DNA from: Leptolyngbya sp. SIOISBB
GTDB lineage: Bacteria > Cyanobacteriota > Cyanobacteriia > Phormidesmidales > Phormidesmidaceae
Assembly: GCA_010671905.1 (NCBI GenBank)
Contig: JAAHII010000001.1
Coordinates: forward strand, 6,534,026 to 6,598,025
Length of the DNA stretch: 64,000 nt
Direction: 5' to 3'
Position numbers and translations under genes: made by a program. The notes below the pieces were generated by a model, which was given only the letters and a program-made list of their open reading frames with translations, had not been told where the DNA came from and did no database searches. Below, in pieces: positions 34,665 through 45,691 of the stretch (position 1 is the stretch's first letter; every line of letters starts with the position of its first letter).

Positions 34665-35309
34665 CTAATCAGGCAAAAGTAAAGTAACCCCTACAGGTTT
34701 TGGAAACATCAACCAATATTGCTGTTGACTCCCTGAGGGAATTTCGGTGTGCACTTGCTGAAAGCCCAAGTGTTCATAGAGGCCCACATTATGGGGATTT
34801 TCAGTGCGTAGCCAGCAAGTGGTGTAGCCCTGATGTCGCATATCATTGAGGGCTGATTGAATCATCTGTTTGCCGAGCCCTTTACCTGCTTGGTCGGGAC
34901 GCACCCCCACGGCCCAAATGTAGGCAAAGTCTTTGGGGGCATGGTGGATGAGGGCCTGTTCACACACGTCATCGTGAATCATCAGCCGCTGAAAAGCCGA
35001 TCGCCCGACTGACCAAGGGAGCCAGAGCATCCCGCTACGCAAGAGTTCTAGGAATTTGAGCGGACTAGAAAAGACCTTACCGGGCACCCAAGCTAAAACC
35101 CCGCCACCACCAGGGGTAATGTCAACGCCGCCATAGCGCTGACTACAGCGGATGAGTGGCAGAAAGAGCTTGGTGAGCTGTTGTATGCGCGTGAGGGCAT
35201 CGGGCAGCATGTAGGCCATAAACGAGTCTTGTGCGAATGCGTAGCCCAAGACGGTAGCGGCAGCTTTTTGCTGATTGACAGTCAATGAATGGTTGGCAGG
35301 GGTAAACAT
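34665..35309 (-). CDS. GNAT-family N-acetyltransferase
   Basis: A 214-residue enzyme from ATG 35309; the frame continues upstream only through repeat R3. Acetyl-CoA loop VRPDQAGKGLGKQMIQSALN (R/Q-x-x-G-x-G/A), then GYTTCWLRTENPHNVGLYEH and LGFQQVHTEIP. Substrate unknown; the family acetylates amines on small molecules or proteins. Confidence 0.85.
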   Translation of the reverse strand: MFTPANHSLTVNQQKAAATVLGYAFAQDSFMAYMLPDALTRIQQLTKLFLPLIRCSQRYGGVDITPGGGGVLAWVPGKVFSSPLKFLELLRSGMLWLPWSVGRSAFQRLMIHDDVCEQALIHHAPKDFAYIWAVGVRPDQAGKGLGKQMIQSALNDMRHQGYTTCWLRTENPHNVGLYEHLGFQQVHTEIPSGSQQQYWLMFPKPVGVTLLLPD

Positions 35310-35419
35310 GGTTCTCACCGAAGGATAAAGTACGGGGCAATGTTGAGAGGGATGCGATCGCCATTGTCTGGAGAGGAAAGAAGCTAATGAGCGAGCATCA
35401 TATAAATTCCGCAATTGGG

Positions 35420-35565
35420 CCTGAGGCACAGCGGGATCACATTTTCTCTCCTGAGAGGGGCTGCGGGGTGGGTCGACCATGAGGGCTGGGGAGCGAACCC
35501 ACCCCGCCTTTGGCACCCCTCCCGAGAGAGAAAAAACTGGCACATGATTGAATTTCCACTCCTAA
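35420..35565 (-). repeat. Dispersed repeat R3, copy 1
   Basis: Reverse strand: TCTCTCTCGGGAGGGGTGCC, then GGCGGGGTGGGTTCG, a central region, CGACCCACCCCGCAGCCCCT and CTCAGGAGAG. Matches the copy at 50492 over about 150 bp. Internally palindromic (GGGTGGGTTCG/CGACCCACCC). Confidence 0.7.
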
Positions 35566-35575
35566 CGAGCACTCG

Positions 35576-35761
35576 TCAGTTGCGGCCTGCGATTGTCGTG
35601 TCTGACGGGGCAGCCGTAGCAGGCTCGCCCTGTATCAGGCTCCAGGAATTTTTGAGCAGGCCGTCCGACAGATTGGGATGAGGTACTGTGTCAGCCATGA
35701 ACAGCGTTATCGCAATCGCTAGCACCAAACGGGAAAGCTTAATTTCTTTGAGTATTTGCAT
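35576..35761 (-). CDS. Possible small secreted or membrane peptide
   Basis: A 61-residue frame from ATG 35761, five-base spacing after the amine oxidase stop. The start LSRLVLAIAITLFMADT is hydrophobic enough for a signal or membrane helix; the rest is polar. No homologue known to me. Could be chance. Confidence 0.35.
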   Translation of the reverse strand: MQILKEIKLSRLVLAIAITLFMADTVPHPNLSDGLLKNSWSLIQGEPATAAPSDTTIAGRN

Positions 35762-35795
35762 GACGCTAATATCCTCAGAGTGTGTTTGCAACGGG

Positions 35796-37163
35796 TCATG
35801 CGGCTAGCACAGCATTGGCGGCAGCTTCGCCCGCAGCGCATGCCCCTTCCATATAGCCGCGCCAGACTTTCGATAGGTGAGTGCCAGCCCAGTGGATGCG
35901 GCCGCAGGGCTGCCAGAGGCGATCGCCAATGGTTGTGAGCGTTCCGGGCGTCATGTAGGAGCAAGCCCCGCCATTTGACCAAGGTTCAGCCGCCCACTGT
36001 TTGACCACCATCTGCACTGGTTTACGGGCCGCTTCTCCCAGGGACTTGGCAGCCAGGTCAAGAATGATTTGGTCGCGTTCAGCTTCGGTCGCGTCGTCTA
36101 ACTGGATCGAAGTCTCCCCGCCAAACAGCACCGTAATCACCCCGCGCTGCGACTCCGTGTCGCCGAGGTCAAAGATGCCAGTCATGCGGTTGTCGATGCT
36201 CATGACCACGCCCGAGAGATCTTGGTTGCGCCAAAAAGGCGTCTCGTAGGTAAGGATGGCCTTGGCATATCGGCCCATCGGGCAGCGTTGGTGAAATTCG
36301 CGGCGGTAGGCGGGCAGCATTGGCTCAAACTCAAGCCGATTGATCATCACCGGGGGCAGCGCGCAGATCAGATGTTGGCCATGCCAAGTGGTTGCTTCAC
36401 ACTCAACGGTGACGCCCTCGTCATCTTGGATGATGCGCCGCACAGGCGAGCTGAGTGACACGACCCCGTTGACCGTTGAGGCCAGTCCCTGAGAAACCAA
36501 CTGACTGCCCATCATATGGGCGGACTGGCCACCAGTATTGGTGTCACCCATCAAGAGAATGTCGCCGCAGGTTTTGAACAAATGCATGGCTTCAAGGCAG
36601 GAGACTTCTTCTGGTCTGACCCCAAAGAAGGCATTGGTGCTGGCGGTCATCAACGCGTGTAAGCCTGGAGTCTCGATATTCTGCTTCATCCAGCTAGCGA
36701 AGGTCATGGCGTCGAGTTCATCAGCTTTCGTATGAGCCCACGGCGCGTCAATGTCTAGATCGGTCAGCTCACGCTCCAACTTAGCCATGACAGTTTGGAG
36801 TTCTGGCAGCACCGCTTCCCGTCCAGGAAAACTGCCCACTTCACCGAGATGGCGCGTCTCTCCGTCCATAGCCACTTCTTTGCCGGTCACAAACTGCCGA
36901 ATCAGAGGCACCTTGAATTCTTGAACAAGGGCATGCATCCGCGTATGCGCATCGGCCAGCCAAGCACCGCCTAAATCGACGTGCTCTCCCAGGTACTCGC
37001 TGTATTCGGAGCAGGTGAGGCCCCCGACGCGATCTCGGGCTTCGAGTACAGCGACGCGCTGCCCCGCTTGGGAGAGTATCCGTGCCGCGTAGAGTCCAGA
37101 TAATCCTGCCCCCACAATAATCGTGTCGAAAACTGCCGGTTCCATGGTTTTGCTTTGATTCAT
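35796..37163 (-). CDS. Flavin monoamine oxidase-family protein
   Basis: A 455-residue flavoprotein. FAD dinucleotide loop DTIIVGAGLSGLYAARILSQ and VLEARDRVGG near the N-terminus, GGAWLADAHTRMH, and the C-terminal HWAGTHLSKVWRGYMEGA, the substrate/FAD clamp of the MAO/L-amino-acid-oxidase family. A K near MGRYAKAILTYETPFWR matches the conserved catalytic lysine region. Oxidises an amine or amino acid; substrate not predictable. Divergent from a TetR gene with a palindrome between them. Confidence 0.85.
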   Translation of the reverse strand: MNQSKTMEPAVFDTIIVGAGLSGLYAARILSQAGQRVAVLEARDRVGGLTCSEYSEYLGEHVDLGGAWLADAHTRMHALVQEFKVPLIRQFVTGKEVAMDGETRHLGEVGSFPGREAVLPELQTVMAKLERELTDLDIDAPWAHTKADELDAMTFASWMKQNIETPGLHALMTASTNAFFGVRPEEVSCLEAMHLFKTCGDILLMGDTNTGGQSAHMMGSQLVSQGLASTVNGVVSLSSPVRRIIQDDEGVTVECEATTWHGQHLICALPPVMINRLEFEPMLPAYRREFHQRCPMGRYAKAILTYETPFWRNQDLSGVVMSIDNRMTGIFDLGDTESQRGVITVLFGGETSIQLDDATEAERDQIILDLAAKSLGEAARKPVQMVVKQWAAEPWSNGGACSYMTPGTLTTIGDRLWQPCGRIHWAGTHLSKVWRGYMEGACAAGEAAANAVLAA

Positions 37164-37245
37164 GATGTTCCTTCTGTGGGGTCTTCAGAGCGGCCATTCG
37201 AGAGTGTCCACGCTGAAAACTCAGTTCAAATTGACGTTTTTAAAA

Positions 37246-37263
37246 ATTCACCGCTTGGTGAAT
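37246..37263. promoter_or_regulatory. TetR operator palindrome
   Basis: ATTCACCGCTTGGTGAAT, a 7+7 palindrome, with a further GGTGAAT half-site at 37280. Lies between the amine oxidase and tetR starts. Confidence 0.7.
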
Positions 37264-37367
37264 CTAAATTGATTCTACAAATGGTGAATTTATTTTGTCA
37301 ACCCTTATCGGCATCCTGTAGTCTCAGAGAGGGATTGCCGGCGATCGCCGGCATAGGAGGGTTTGCT

Positions 37368-37946
37368 GTGGGACGAAAAAACTTGGCTGTTGAGCGGCGA
37401 GAGGACATCCTGGATGCCTTCGAGCAATGCATCCTAGAGCGGGGAATTGAGGGCAGCTCGTTTCAAAACATCGCTCAGGTGCTGGGAATGGATCGGAAAA
37501 TCATCAGCCACTATTTTGGGAATCGTGAGGCTTTGGTCGATGCGATGACCCAGCGAATTGTTGATGCCTTTGACTCGCGGATGCATGAGGCGCTGGTAAA
37601 TCTGGCACCATCGGCCGGTTTTATGGCACTCGTAGACGCGTTCTACGGTGCGGAGGAGGCGACTGAGCGGACGGAAATTCTCTGGACGGAGATCGTGGCC
37701 TACGCGACGCGATCCGAGTCTGTGCGCGATCGCCTGCGACAGAGCTACGACAAATTATTCGAGGGTGTAGGCGAGATTCTAAAACGGGAGTATCCGCAGG
37801 CATCGGAAAACCAGCTGCAGACGGCAGTCTATATCGTGGGCACGCTGCTCGATCGATCCCCTGCTTTGGAGTGGATCGGCGTCAAAGGATCGCCGATCAA
37901 ATCGGCTAAGGTGGCGATCGCGAAAGTCTTGGAAAGTCTGGAATAA
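37368..37946 (+). CDS. TetR-family regulator
   Basis: A 192-residue regulator. I choose GTG 37368 because AGGAGG lies 7 bases ahead and the chain then begins GRKNLAVERREDILDAFEQC, the usual start; the longer frame from 37155 would cross the operator. HTH: GIEGSSFQNIAQVLGMDRKI then ISHYFGNREALVDAM. Likely represses the divergent amine oxidase. Confidence 0.88.
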   Translation: MGRKNLAVERREDILDAFEQCILERGIEGSSFQNIAQVLGMDRKIISHYFGNREALVDAMTQRIVDAFDSRMHEALVNLAPSAGFMALVDAFYGAEEATERTEILWTEIVAYATRSESVRDRLRQSYDKLFEGVGEILKREYPQASENQLQTAVYIVGTLLDRSPALEWIGVKGSPIKSAKVAIAKVLESLE

Positions 37947-38005
37947 CTTGGCCCTAGACGTAAACCTGCCGTCCCGTTTTTGTAGGGCGCGTCATCAATT
38001 AATCC

Positions 38006-38109
38006 TATAGCAAGCCGCAGTTTGCTCAGGTTGCCTGGATTTTTGAAACTGCCTTCCGGCAGGCATTTCAATTCCGCATTCCGACCTCAGCATTCCGCAT
38101 TCTGCTATA
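38006..38109 (-). repeat. Dispersed repeat R1, copy 6 (full ends)
   Basis: TATAGCAAGCCGCAGTTTGC at left and CAGCATTCCGCATTCTGCTA plus TA at right: terminal inverted repeats TATAGCA/TGCTATA are intact, so the element is bounded here. Confidence 0.85.
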
Positions 38110-38296
38110 GAAGCCTTTGGGGGCAAGCATGACCGCGCCCGCATTCACTCAACAGGCCCTAGCAGCAGCGGCTTGCTTTTTTCGACTTATCCGACAACCT
38201 GCTTCATGAGGAGGGTGACTGTGTCAGTGAGGACGAGACGGCGGTTGCCACTGTAGACGGACGTGGTCGCGCCTTATCCGCACTGGAAAAAGGATT

Positions 38297-38400
38297 AATA
38301 CCGATTCCCTAAAATCCAGCTACACATCTTCCCCCTTCGCCCCCTTACCCCCAGAGCCCTCAACTCCGATCTGTCGCTCTATTCTGGAGAACTGGCATAA
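38297..38400 (-). repeat. Dispersed repeat R4, copy 1
   Basis: Reverse strand: CCAGTTCTCCAGAATAGAGC at one end; GATGTGTAGCTGGATTTTAG then GGAATCGGTA at the other, with an AGGGGGCGAAGGGGG centre. Same layout at 46734. Confidence 0.65.
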
Positions 38401-38681
38401 GGGCTGCGTGCGACCAGAGCAGTGGATATGCATACGGAACTCTCTTCGCAAACGCCTGGAACCGGAGGCAGGATGTCAACCTCACCGAGAGGATTTGACC
38501 ACTCATCAAAGTCAGCCCCAGCAACGAATAAGTCAATATACTCATTGCCTAAACCCTATATTAGAATTATTCTTATTTAAGACTTGCTCTGTTATCTGTG
38601 GCCAGTCCTAGTCTGCATAGGTTGCTTCGCGGTTAAAAGCGAGTATGGTGGGCGCTAGGTTGTTCCAGCACTGGACAAAAC

Positions 38682-38984
38682 ATGATGAGAAAAGAAGAGA
38701 AGAACGGTGTCATCTCGGGCAATGTGCCTAATCTGATGCAAGAAAACTGCCGACAGGTTGAACTCGATCTGCGGACACAATTAGGTCGTGAGTTGCGTGA
38801 GATTCTAATCACAACGAAGTTAAAGCAACGAGAACTCTCAACCTTGCTGGCGATTCAGCAACCTGAGGTATCTCATCTATTTAATTGTCATTTCAATCGA
38901 TTTACGATAGATAAATTGGTTCAACTGTTAAATCGCCTGGGATGGGTGGTCGATTTTCAAGTGCATCCCTGTGAACCTGAGTAA
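38682..38984 (+). CDS. XRE-family HTH protein (orphan antitoxin-like)
   Basis: A 100-residue protein. HTH residues about 35-85: LGRELREILITTKLKQRELS, LLAIQQPEVSHLFNCHFNRF, IDKLVQLLNRLGW. This is the HigA/COG5606-type layout, normally downstream of a RelE/Gp49 toxin. No toxin ORF precedes or follows it here, so it is solitary, or the toxin was lost. Confidence 0.75.
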   Translation: MMRKEEKNGVISGNVPNLMQENCRQVELDLRTQLGRELREILITTKLKQRELSTLLAIQQPEVSHLFNCHFNRFTIDKLVQLLNRLGWVVDFQVHPCEPE

Positions 38985-39371
38985 ACATCAAGCCTAAAAG
39001 CATCCAGCCGAAAATTGTCCTCAACTAGTAGATTGGCAATTTTGGTTTTGGCTTCAGAACCATGAAATTCATTTTCATGGTTTTAAAATGTCAGCAATCT
39101 AAATATTTTCTTGAAAAATAATTTGTCTTAGAGAGCACAGAATCTCTAAAAGACAGACTAGAGTCTAATGAATAAAAATAAAATCTCAAGATAAGTCAGA
39201 GAATCTTGATGGTTTAGAGTTCATTCTGAATTCGAATAACCGATCAGTCATGAGCTCAATCTAGAGGCTTTATGAATCAAGAGAAGCATTCAAGCTTTAT
39301 CAGTAGCGATTGCCAGAATTTCCTTTAATAAAACAAGGATAGTGTTAGCGATCAGCTATTTCCTGGTTATG
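38985..39371. other. A+T-rich intergenic stretch
   Basis: About 390 bases with no ORF or RNA I can support. It separates the HTH gene from R1 copy 7. Confidence 0.4.
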
Positions 39372-39476
39372 TATAGCAAGCCGCAGTTTGATCAGGTCGC
39401 CCTGGATGGTTAAAATCGCTTTCCAGCCTACATTTCAATTCTGCATTCCGACCTCCGCATTCCGCATTCTTGTATA
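39372..39476 (-). repeat. Dispersed repeat R1, copy 7
   Basis: TATAGCAAGCCGCAGTTTGA at left; ACCTCCGCATTCCGCATTCT then TGTATA at right, about 105 bp. Confidence 0.8.
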
Positions 39477-39539
39477 AATCAACGACTCTCAGAAGTTCAC
39501 TAGAGCCAACAAGAACATCATTCAGTATCAAAAATATAG

Positions 39540-39593
39540 TTCAGCAATGTATTCAAATATAGGAAAATTCCTATATTTGAATACATTGCTGAA
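39540..39593. repeat. Perfect 26 bp inverted repeat upstream of katG
   Basis: Arms 39540-39565 (TTCAGCAATGTATTCAAATA...) and 39568-39593, exact complements, with a two-base centre. About 220 bases before the katG start; could be a cruciform or a regulator's site for peroxide control. Confidence 0.85.
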
Positions 39594-39712
39594 AGAATAA
39601 AATTCAATTCTTTAATTTTAACTTGATAGGAAAAAATCTATAAAATAAAGTTTTTGAAAAATCAGTTATTTTGTATATTTAAAAGCTACTATAAATTCAA
39701 ATCATGTTGTGA

Positions 39713-42039
<2,327 letters not shown>

Positions 42040-42245
42040 CTTGCCTAAGCTCAGCGCTTAAGGCTGCAAGCGTGTGATGCATCACCTCATCCGCTGATTG
42101 AGATGAGGTGATGCGCACCTTGAAGCATTTCGAACCGGGAAGGCAAGTCAAAACAGAACACCAGGCCGTGTTTTCAGTAACCTGCAATCCCCAACCGATG
42201 CCGTTTTGGCGGTATGTAGTAATGGCGCTTTCTCAAGCGTAATCC

Positions 42246-42380
42246 ATGATGAATGAATCAACGTTTCAACTCTTTCGAGGAGTTCTTTTCTTTTTGGATG
42301 TTTGTGCCCAACTCGCCGATCCTTGGTTCTGGTGGCTAGCGATCGCCTGTTTATGGCTGTACTGGATGCCCGTCTTGTAG
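42246..42380 (+). CDS. Possible small membrane peptide
   Basis: A 44-residue frame with a hydrophobic Trp-rich tail (ADPWFWWLAIACLWLYWMPV). No good ribosome site. Could be chance. Confidence 0.25.
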   Translation: MMNESTFQLFRGVLFFLDVCAQLADPWFWWLAIACLWLYWMPVL

Positions 42381-42460
42381 GCGCCTGTTATGACGCGTCA
42401 TCCATTCAGGGCTAGCTGGTTGACGCAACTGTTGAAGACCAGTAAGGAGAGAGGAAAGGG

Positions 42461-43018
42461 GTGTTCAATTGTGAAGGCCAACGGGTTCCTCAAGTCATCT
42501 TTCAGATGCTGAATGAGGAGGAACCGTCCGAGCTGTCGACGGCGGATCTCTTTGATCACAAAGTCGTGGTGGCGTTTGCCGTGCCGGGAGCATTTACTGA
42601 CCCGCATTCCTCCATTCAACTACTGGGCTACAGCAAGTATGCGCCAGTCTTTTACCGGAACGGTGTCGATGAGATCCTTTGCCTTGCAGTGAATGATCCG
42701 TTTTCGTTAGCCGCTTGGGCCAAGAGCGAAGGCAGTGATCAGGTGCGCTTTATCCCCGATGTTAATGGTGACTTTACTCGCGGCATGGGGATGCTGATCA
42801 ACCTCACGCATAAAGGAATGGGGTATCGCTCCCGGCGTTATTCCATGCTTGTGAGAGATGGAATCATCACCAAAATGTTTGTGGAACAAGAGAGCCTTGA
42901 CATGGTTCCGGTGGTGTCTAACGCCGCAACCATGTTGAACTCCATCAACCCAGAGGTCAAGAAGCCTGAGCAGACGTCAGTGCTGATGCAAATGTGGCGG
43001 ACGATGCTGTCTGACTAA
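42461..43018 (+). CDS. Peroxiredoxin-5-like protein lacking the peroxidatic cysteine
   Basis: A 185-residue protein from GTG 42461 with AAGGAGAGAGGAAAGG ahead. The Prx5 (AhpE/type II) fold is complete: KVVVAFAVPGAFTDPHSS, GVDEILCLAVNDPFSLAAWA, VRFIPDVNGDFTRGMGMLIN, YSMLVRDGIITKMFVEQE. The signature PGAFTPTC reads PGAFTDPH: the catalytic Cys is His49. Two other Cys (4 and 74) remain. So it cannot act as an ordinary thiol peroxidase; a binding or chaperone role, or decay, are the alternatives. Frame and codon use are otherwise intact, which argues against recent decay. Confidence 0.8.
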   Translation: MFNCEGQRVPQVIFQMLNEEEPSELSTADLFDHKVVVAFAVPGAFTDPHSSIQLLGYSKYAPVFYRNGVDEILCLAVNDPFSLAAWAKSEGSDQVRFIPDVNGDFTRGMGMLINLTHKGMGYRSRRYSMLVRDGIITKMFVEQESLDMVPVVSNAATMLNSINPEVKKPEQTSVLMQMWRTMLSD

Positions 43019-43151
43019 ACCATTAATCTAGCAGCCTGACCCCCAGCCAATGGGACGGCAGGGTCATCGCAGTATGATCCTACCGACCTGACCAGGGATG
43101 TCAGTAGGCACTGCATTTCAGAGGTCGTAATCTACTAATTTGGGGTGTCCA

Positions 43152-44123
43152 TCAAAGGGTAATCGCAACTTTCCCTTGGACTTGCCTTTCCTCTAGATCG
43201 CGAATGGCTTGGGGCACAGCACTGAGGGGATAGGTACGATCGCAAAACGGCGTGACTTTACCGGCCTCAATTAGCTCCTTTAACGTCAGCAAATCGGCTT
43301 GATTAAGCTTGGAGGTCAAACACTTCACCTGACGATCGCGGCGCTTGCCCACCCAAGGACCCAGCAACATGGCGCGAAAGAAAGCGGACGTGGAACCGCC
43401 GACCATGACATAGGTACCGCCCGGTTTCAGCGCTGAGAAGTAGTCGGCAAAAGGCCGATAAGCCGCCGTATCCAAAATCAGGTCGTAGGGTTGATCCGGG
43501 TGCGTCACGGCGGCATGGGTGTAGTCGATGACGCGATCAGCCCCCAGTTGCTGCACCATGGCTACTTTTGCGGAACTGCAAGCCCCGGTTACGTCAGCGC
43601 CCAACGCTTTCGCAATTTGCACCGCAAAAGAACCGACACCACCCGCTGCCCCGACAATCAACACCCGTTGCCCAGACTGAATTTGCCCCACATCGCGCAG
43701 TCCCTGCAGTGCGGCTAGCCCCGATACAGGAACGGTGGCCGCTGCCTCAAAGGTGAGGTGCTCGGGCAGGGGAGCCAGGGTCGTCGCTGGGGCACACACA
43801 TACTCGGCAAAGCCCCCAAACCCCGATTCTGATAAATCGCCAAAAACCAAATCTCCCGGTTGGAACTGAGTCACAGTAGACCCCACTGCTTCGATCTCAC
43901 CCGCGATCGCACTCCCCAAAATCGAGTGCTTAGGTTTTCGTAAGCCGCCGTAAATCAGCCGAATCAGAAATGGCGTCCCCCGCATCAGATGCCAAACTCC
44001 AGCATCAACAGAAGCCCCCCGTACCCGCACCCGCACTTCATCATCTTGGGGCACGGGCTTAGCAACATCGACCAAGCTCAGCACATCAGGAGCCCCATAT
44101 TCAGCCTGAGCGATCGCCTGCAT
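43152..44123 (-). CDS. Medium-chain (MDR) NAD(P)-dependent alcohol/quinone reductase
   Basis: A 323-residue oxidoreductase. I start at ATG 44123 with GGAG 9 bases ahead (an upstream GTG/ATG at 44210 would add 29 residues that look like a leader). The N-terminal GroES-like domain (DDEVRVRVRGASVDAGVWH), then GQRVLIVGAAGGVGSFAVQI, the Rossmann loop, and a C-terminal HxxG-type end (RQVQGKVAITL). No catalytic zinc ligands, so quinone/enone reductase type. Faces a TetR gene over two palindromes. Confidence 0.85.
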   Translation of the reverse strand: MQAIAQAEYGAPDVLSLVDVAKPVPQDDEVRVRVRGASVDAGVWHLMRGTPFLIRLIYGGLRKPKHSILGSAIAGEIEAVGSTVTQFQPGDLVFGDLSESGFGGFAEYVCAPATTLAPLPEHLTFEAAATVPVSGLAALQGLRDVGQIQSGQRVLIVGAAGGVGSFAVQIAKALGADVTGACSSAKVAMVQQLGADRVIDYTHAAVTHPDQPYDLILDTAAYRPFADYFSALKPGGTYVMVGGSTSAFFRAMLLGPWVGKRRDRQVKCLTSKLNQADLLTLKELIEAGKVTPFCDRTYPLSAVPQAIRDLEERQVQGKVAITL

Positions 44124-44218
44124 CGTCTGTACTCCTTGTTCCGTAACCACAGCACTTGCGATTGACATTAACGCACCTCCCATCAGGAACAGCCTCATCC
44201 AGGTATTCACACAACCTC

Positions 44219-44253
44219 AACTTACAGTGTAAGTTTAACTTACGGCGTAAGTT
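44219..44253. promoter_or_regulatory. Two TetR operators, AACTTACNNNGTAAGTT
   Basis: AACTTACAGTGTAAGTT (44219-44235) and AACTTACGGCGTAAGTT (44237-44253), 17 bases each and 18 apart. They sit between the MDR and tetR starts. Confidence 0.85.
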
Positions 44254-44350
44254 TGTCAATATGGAAGGCGACCCCGTCTAGCCAAAGCTCGCGGTTGGCT
44301 CGTGAAAGGGTTGCCGTGTCGACGTTTGGAGGCGATAACGAAAGATTGCA

Positions 44351-45031
44351 ATGGCTCAGCCTCCGTCTGCTCAATCCATGCCCCAGACCCCGTTAAGTCG
44401 AGACCGGATCTTGCAGGTCGCGCTACAGCGAGCGGACGCCGAGGGGCTGGAAGCCCTATCGATGCGGAAGCTGGCGCAAGACTTAGGAGTTAAGGCCATG
44501 TCGCTCTACAACCATGTGGCGAACAAAGACGACATCATCGACGGCATGGTTGATCGGGTGGTGAGTGAAATCGAACTTCCCAGTTTGGCAGTGGATTGGC
44601 AAACTGCGATGCGGCAACGGGCGACCTCGGCCCATGCGGTACTGTTGCAGCATCCTTGGGCGACCATGGCGATGATGTCGCGAGTTAATGTGGGGCCAGC
44701 GATGTTGCGCTATGTGGAGGCGACGTTGGCCTGTCTAGTGGAGGCAGGGTTTTCGTATCCGCTGGCCGATTATGTGTGGAATGCGATCGACAGTCACATT
44801 TATGGCTTCACCCTACAGGCCTTGAACTTTCCCTTTGAAGCTGATGAGTATGCGACGGTGGCAAAAGACTACGTGGCCATGATTCCACCCGCTCAATATC
44901 CGTACCTCAATCAACTCACTCACCACGTCATCGAGGGGCGTCATGACGGCCTCCATGACTTTGAGTTTGGGCTCAACATCCTCCTCGATGGCTTAGAGAC
45001 GCTGCGGCAAACGACTGCCCACAATCATTAG
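44351..45031 (+). CDS. TetR-family regulator (TetR_C type)
   Basis: A 226-residue regulator. HTH: LEALSMRKLAQDLGVKAMSL then YNHVANKDDIIDGM. The C-terminal ligand domain contains HPWATMAMMSR and SHIYGFTLQALNFPF as in the TetR_C family (class of TetR/TtgR-like tetracycline sensors). Likely represses the MDR gene and itself. A start at 44378 is also possible. Confidence 0.88.
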   Translation: MAQPPSAQSMPQTPLSRDRILQVALQRADAEGLEALSMRKLAQDLGVKAMSLYNHVANKDDIIDGMVDRVVSEIELPSLAVDWQTAMRQRATSAHAVLLQHPWATMAMMSRVNVGPAMLRYVEATLACLVEAGFSYPLADYVWNAIDSHIYGFTLQALNFPFEADEYATVAKDYVAMIPPAQYPYLNQLTHHVIEGRHDGLHDFEFGLNILLDGLETLRQTTAHNH

Positions 45032-45046
45032 TCCCCTTGGTGGCAT

Positions 45047-45598
45047 TCAGAACTTCAACCCTGGCAAACCATCAATACTTTGGGCATTTTTCATTTTTTG
45101 GTACTCATCCAACCCGGCTGCCCCTTTAGCTGCGGTCCACTTATCTAGGACATCGCGGTCACCGACAAAGTCGTAAAAGGGCACAGAGTAACCGCAGGAA
45201 CTACCCACGCGGGTGACATCCACCGTAATAATGGCTCGCCAGCCCAGTTTGTCTTCAAATTGTCCTGCCAACTTTTGGAATTCCTCGGAGCCTTTGGGCA
45301 GATAGGTGCCCTGGCCAAAAAAACGTACAATTTGCGGCGGCCCTTCAAACGCACACAGCATGATCACGATGCGCCCGTTTTCGCGAATGTGGGCGATCGT
45401 CTCCACGCCACTGCCTGTCAGATCCTGGTAGGCCACTCGCGTTGGGCTGAGAATCCGCAGCGAATCAGCCCCTTTGGGTGAGCAATTGACATGGCCAGAG
45501 TCTGACAGCGGGGCGGTCGCTACGAAAAAGATTTTTTGTTTTTCCACCCACGCTTGCATCGACTCACTAATCTCGGTAAAAACCTTACCCATAACCAC
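45047..45598 (-). CDS. Pyridoxamine 5'-phosphate oxidase-family protein
   Basis: A 183-residue flavin-binding split-barrel protein (KIFFVATAPLSDSGHVNCSP, VAYQDLTGSGVETIAHIREN, RIVIMLCAFEGPPQIVRFFG). FMN or F420 binding is likely by family; true PNPOx activity is unlikely because the C-terminal PLP motif is absent. Single gene between tetR and the acyltransferase. Confidence 0.85.
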   Translation of the reverse strand: MVMGKVFTEISESMQAWVEKQKIFFVATAPLSDSGHVNCSPKGADSLRILSPTRVAYQDLTGSGVETIAHIRENGRIVIMLCAFEGPPQIVRFFGQGTYLPKGSEEFQKLAGQFEDKLGWRAIITVDVTRVGSSCGYSVPFYDFVGDRDVLDKWTAAKGAAGLDEYQKMKNAQSIDGLPGLKF

Positions 45599-45691
45599 CT
45601 CTAATGACTACAGTTACTGACTCCGGAGGGGAGTATCGCCTTAGCCTGAACGCCTGAAGAATAAAAAGTCAGCGATCGCTCGGCCACTCTC

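Noticed and set aside
44302-44493. A second frame at the start of the tetR gene
   Set aside because: No domain; the 44351 frame carries the HTH.
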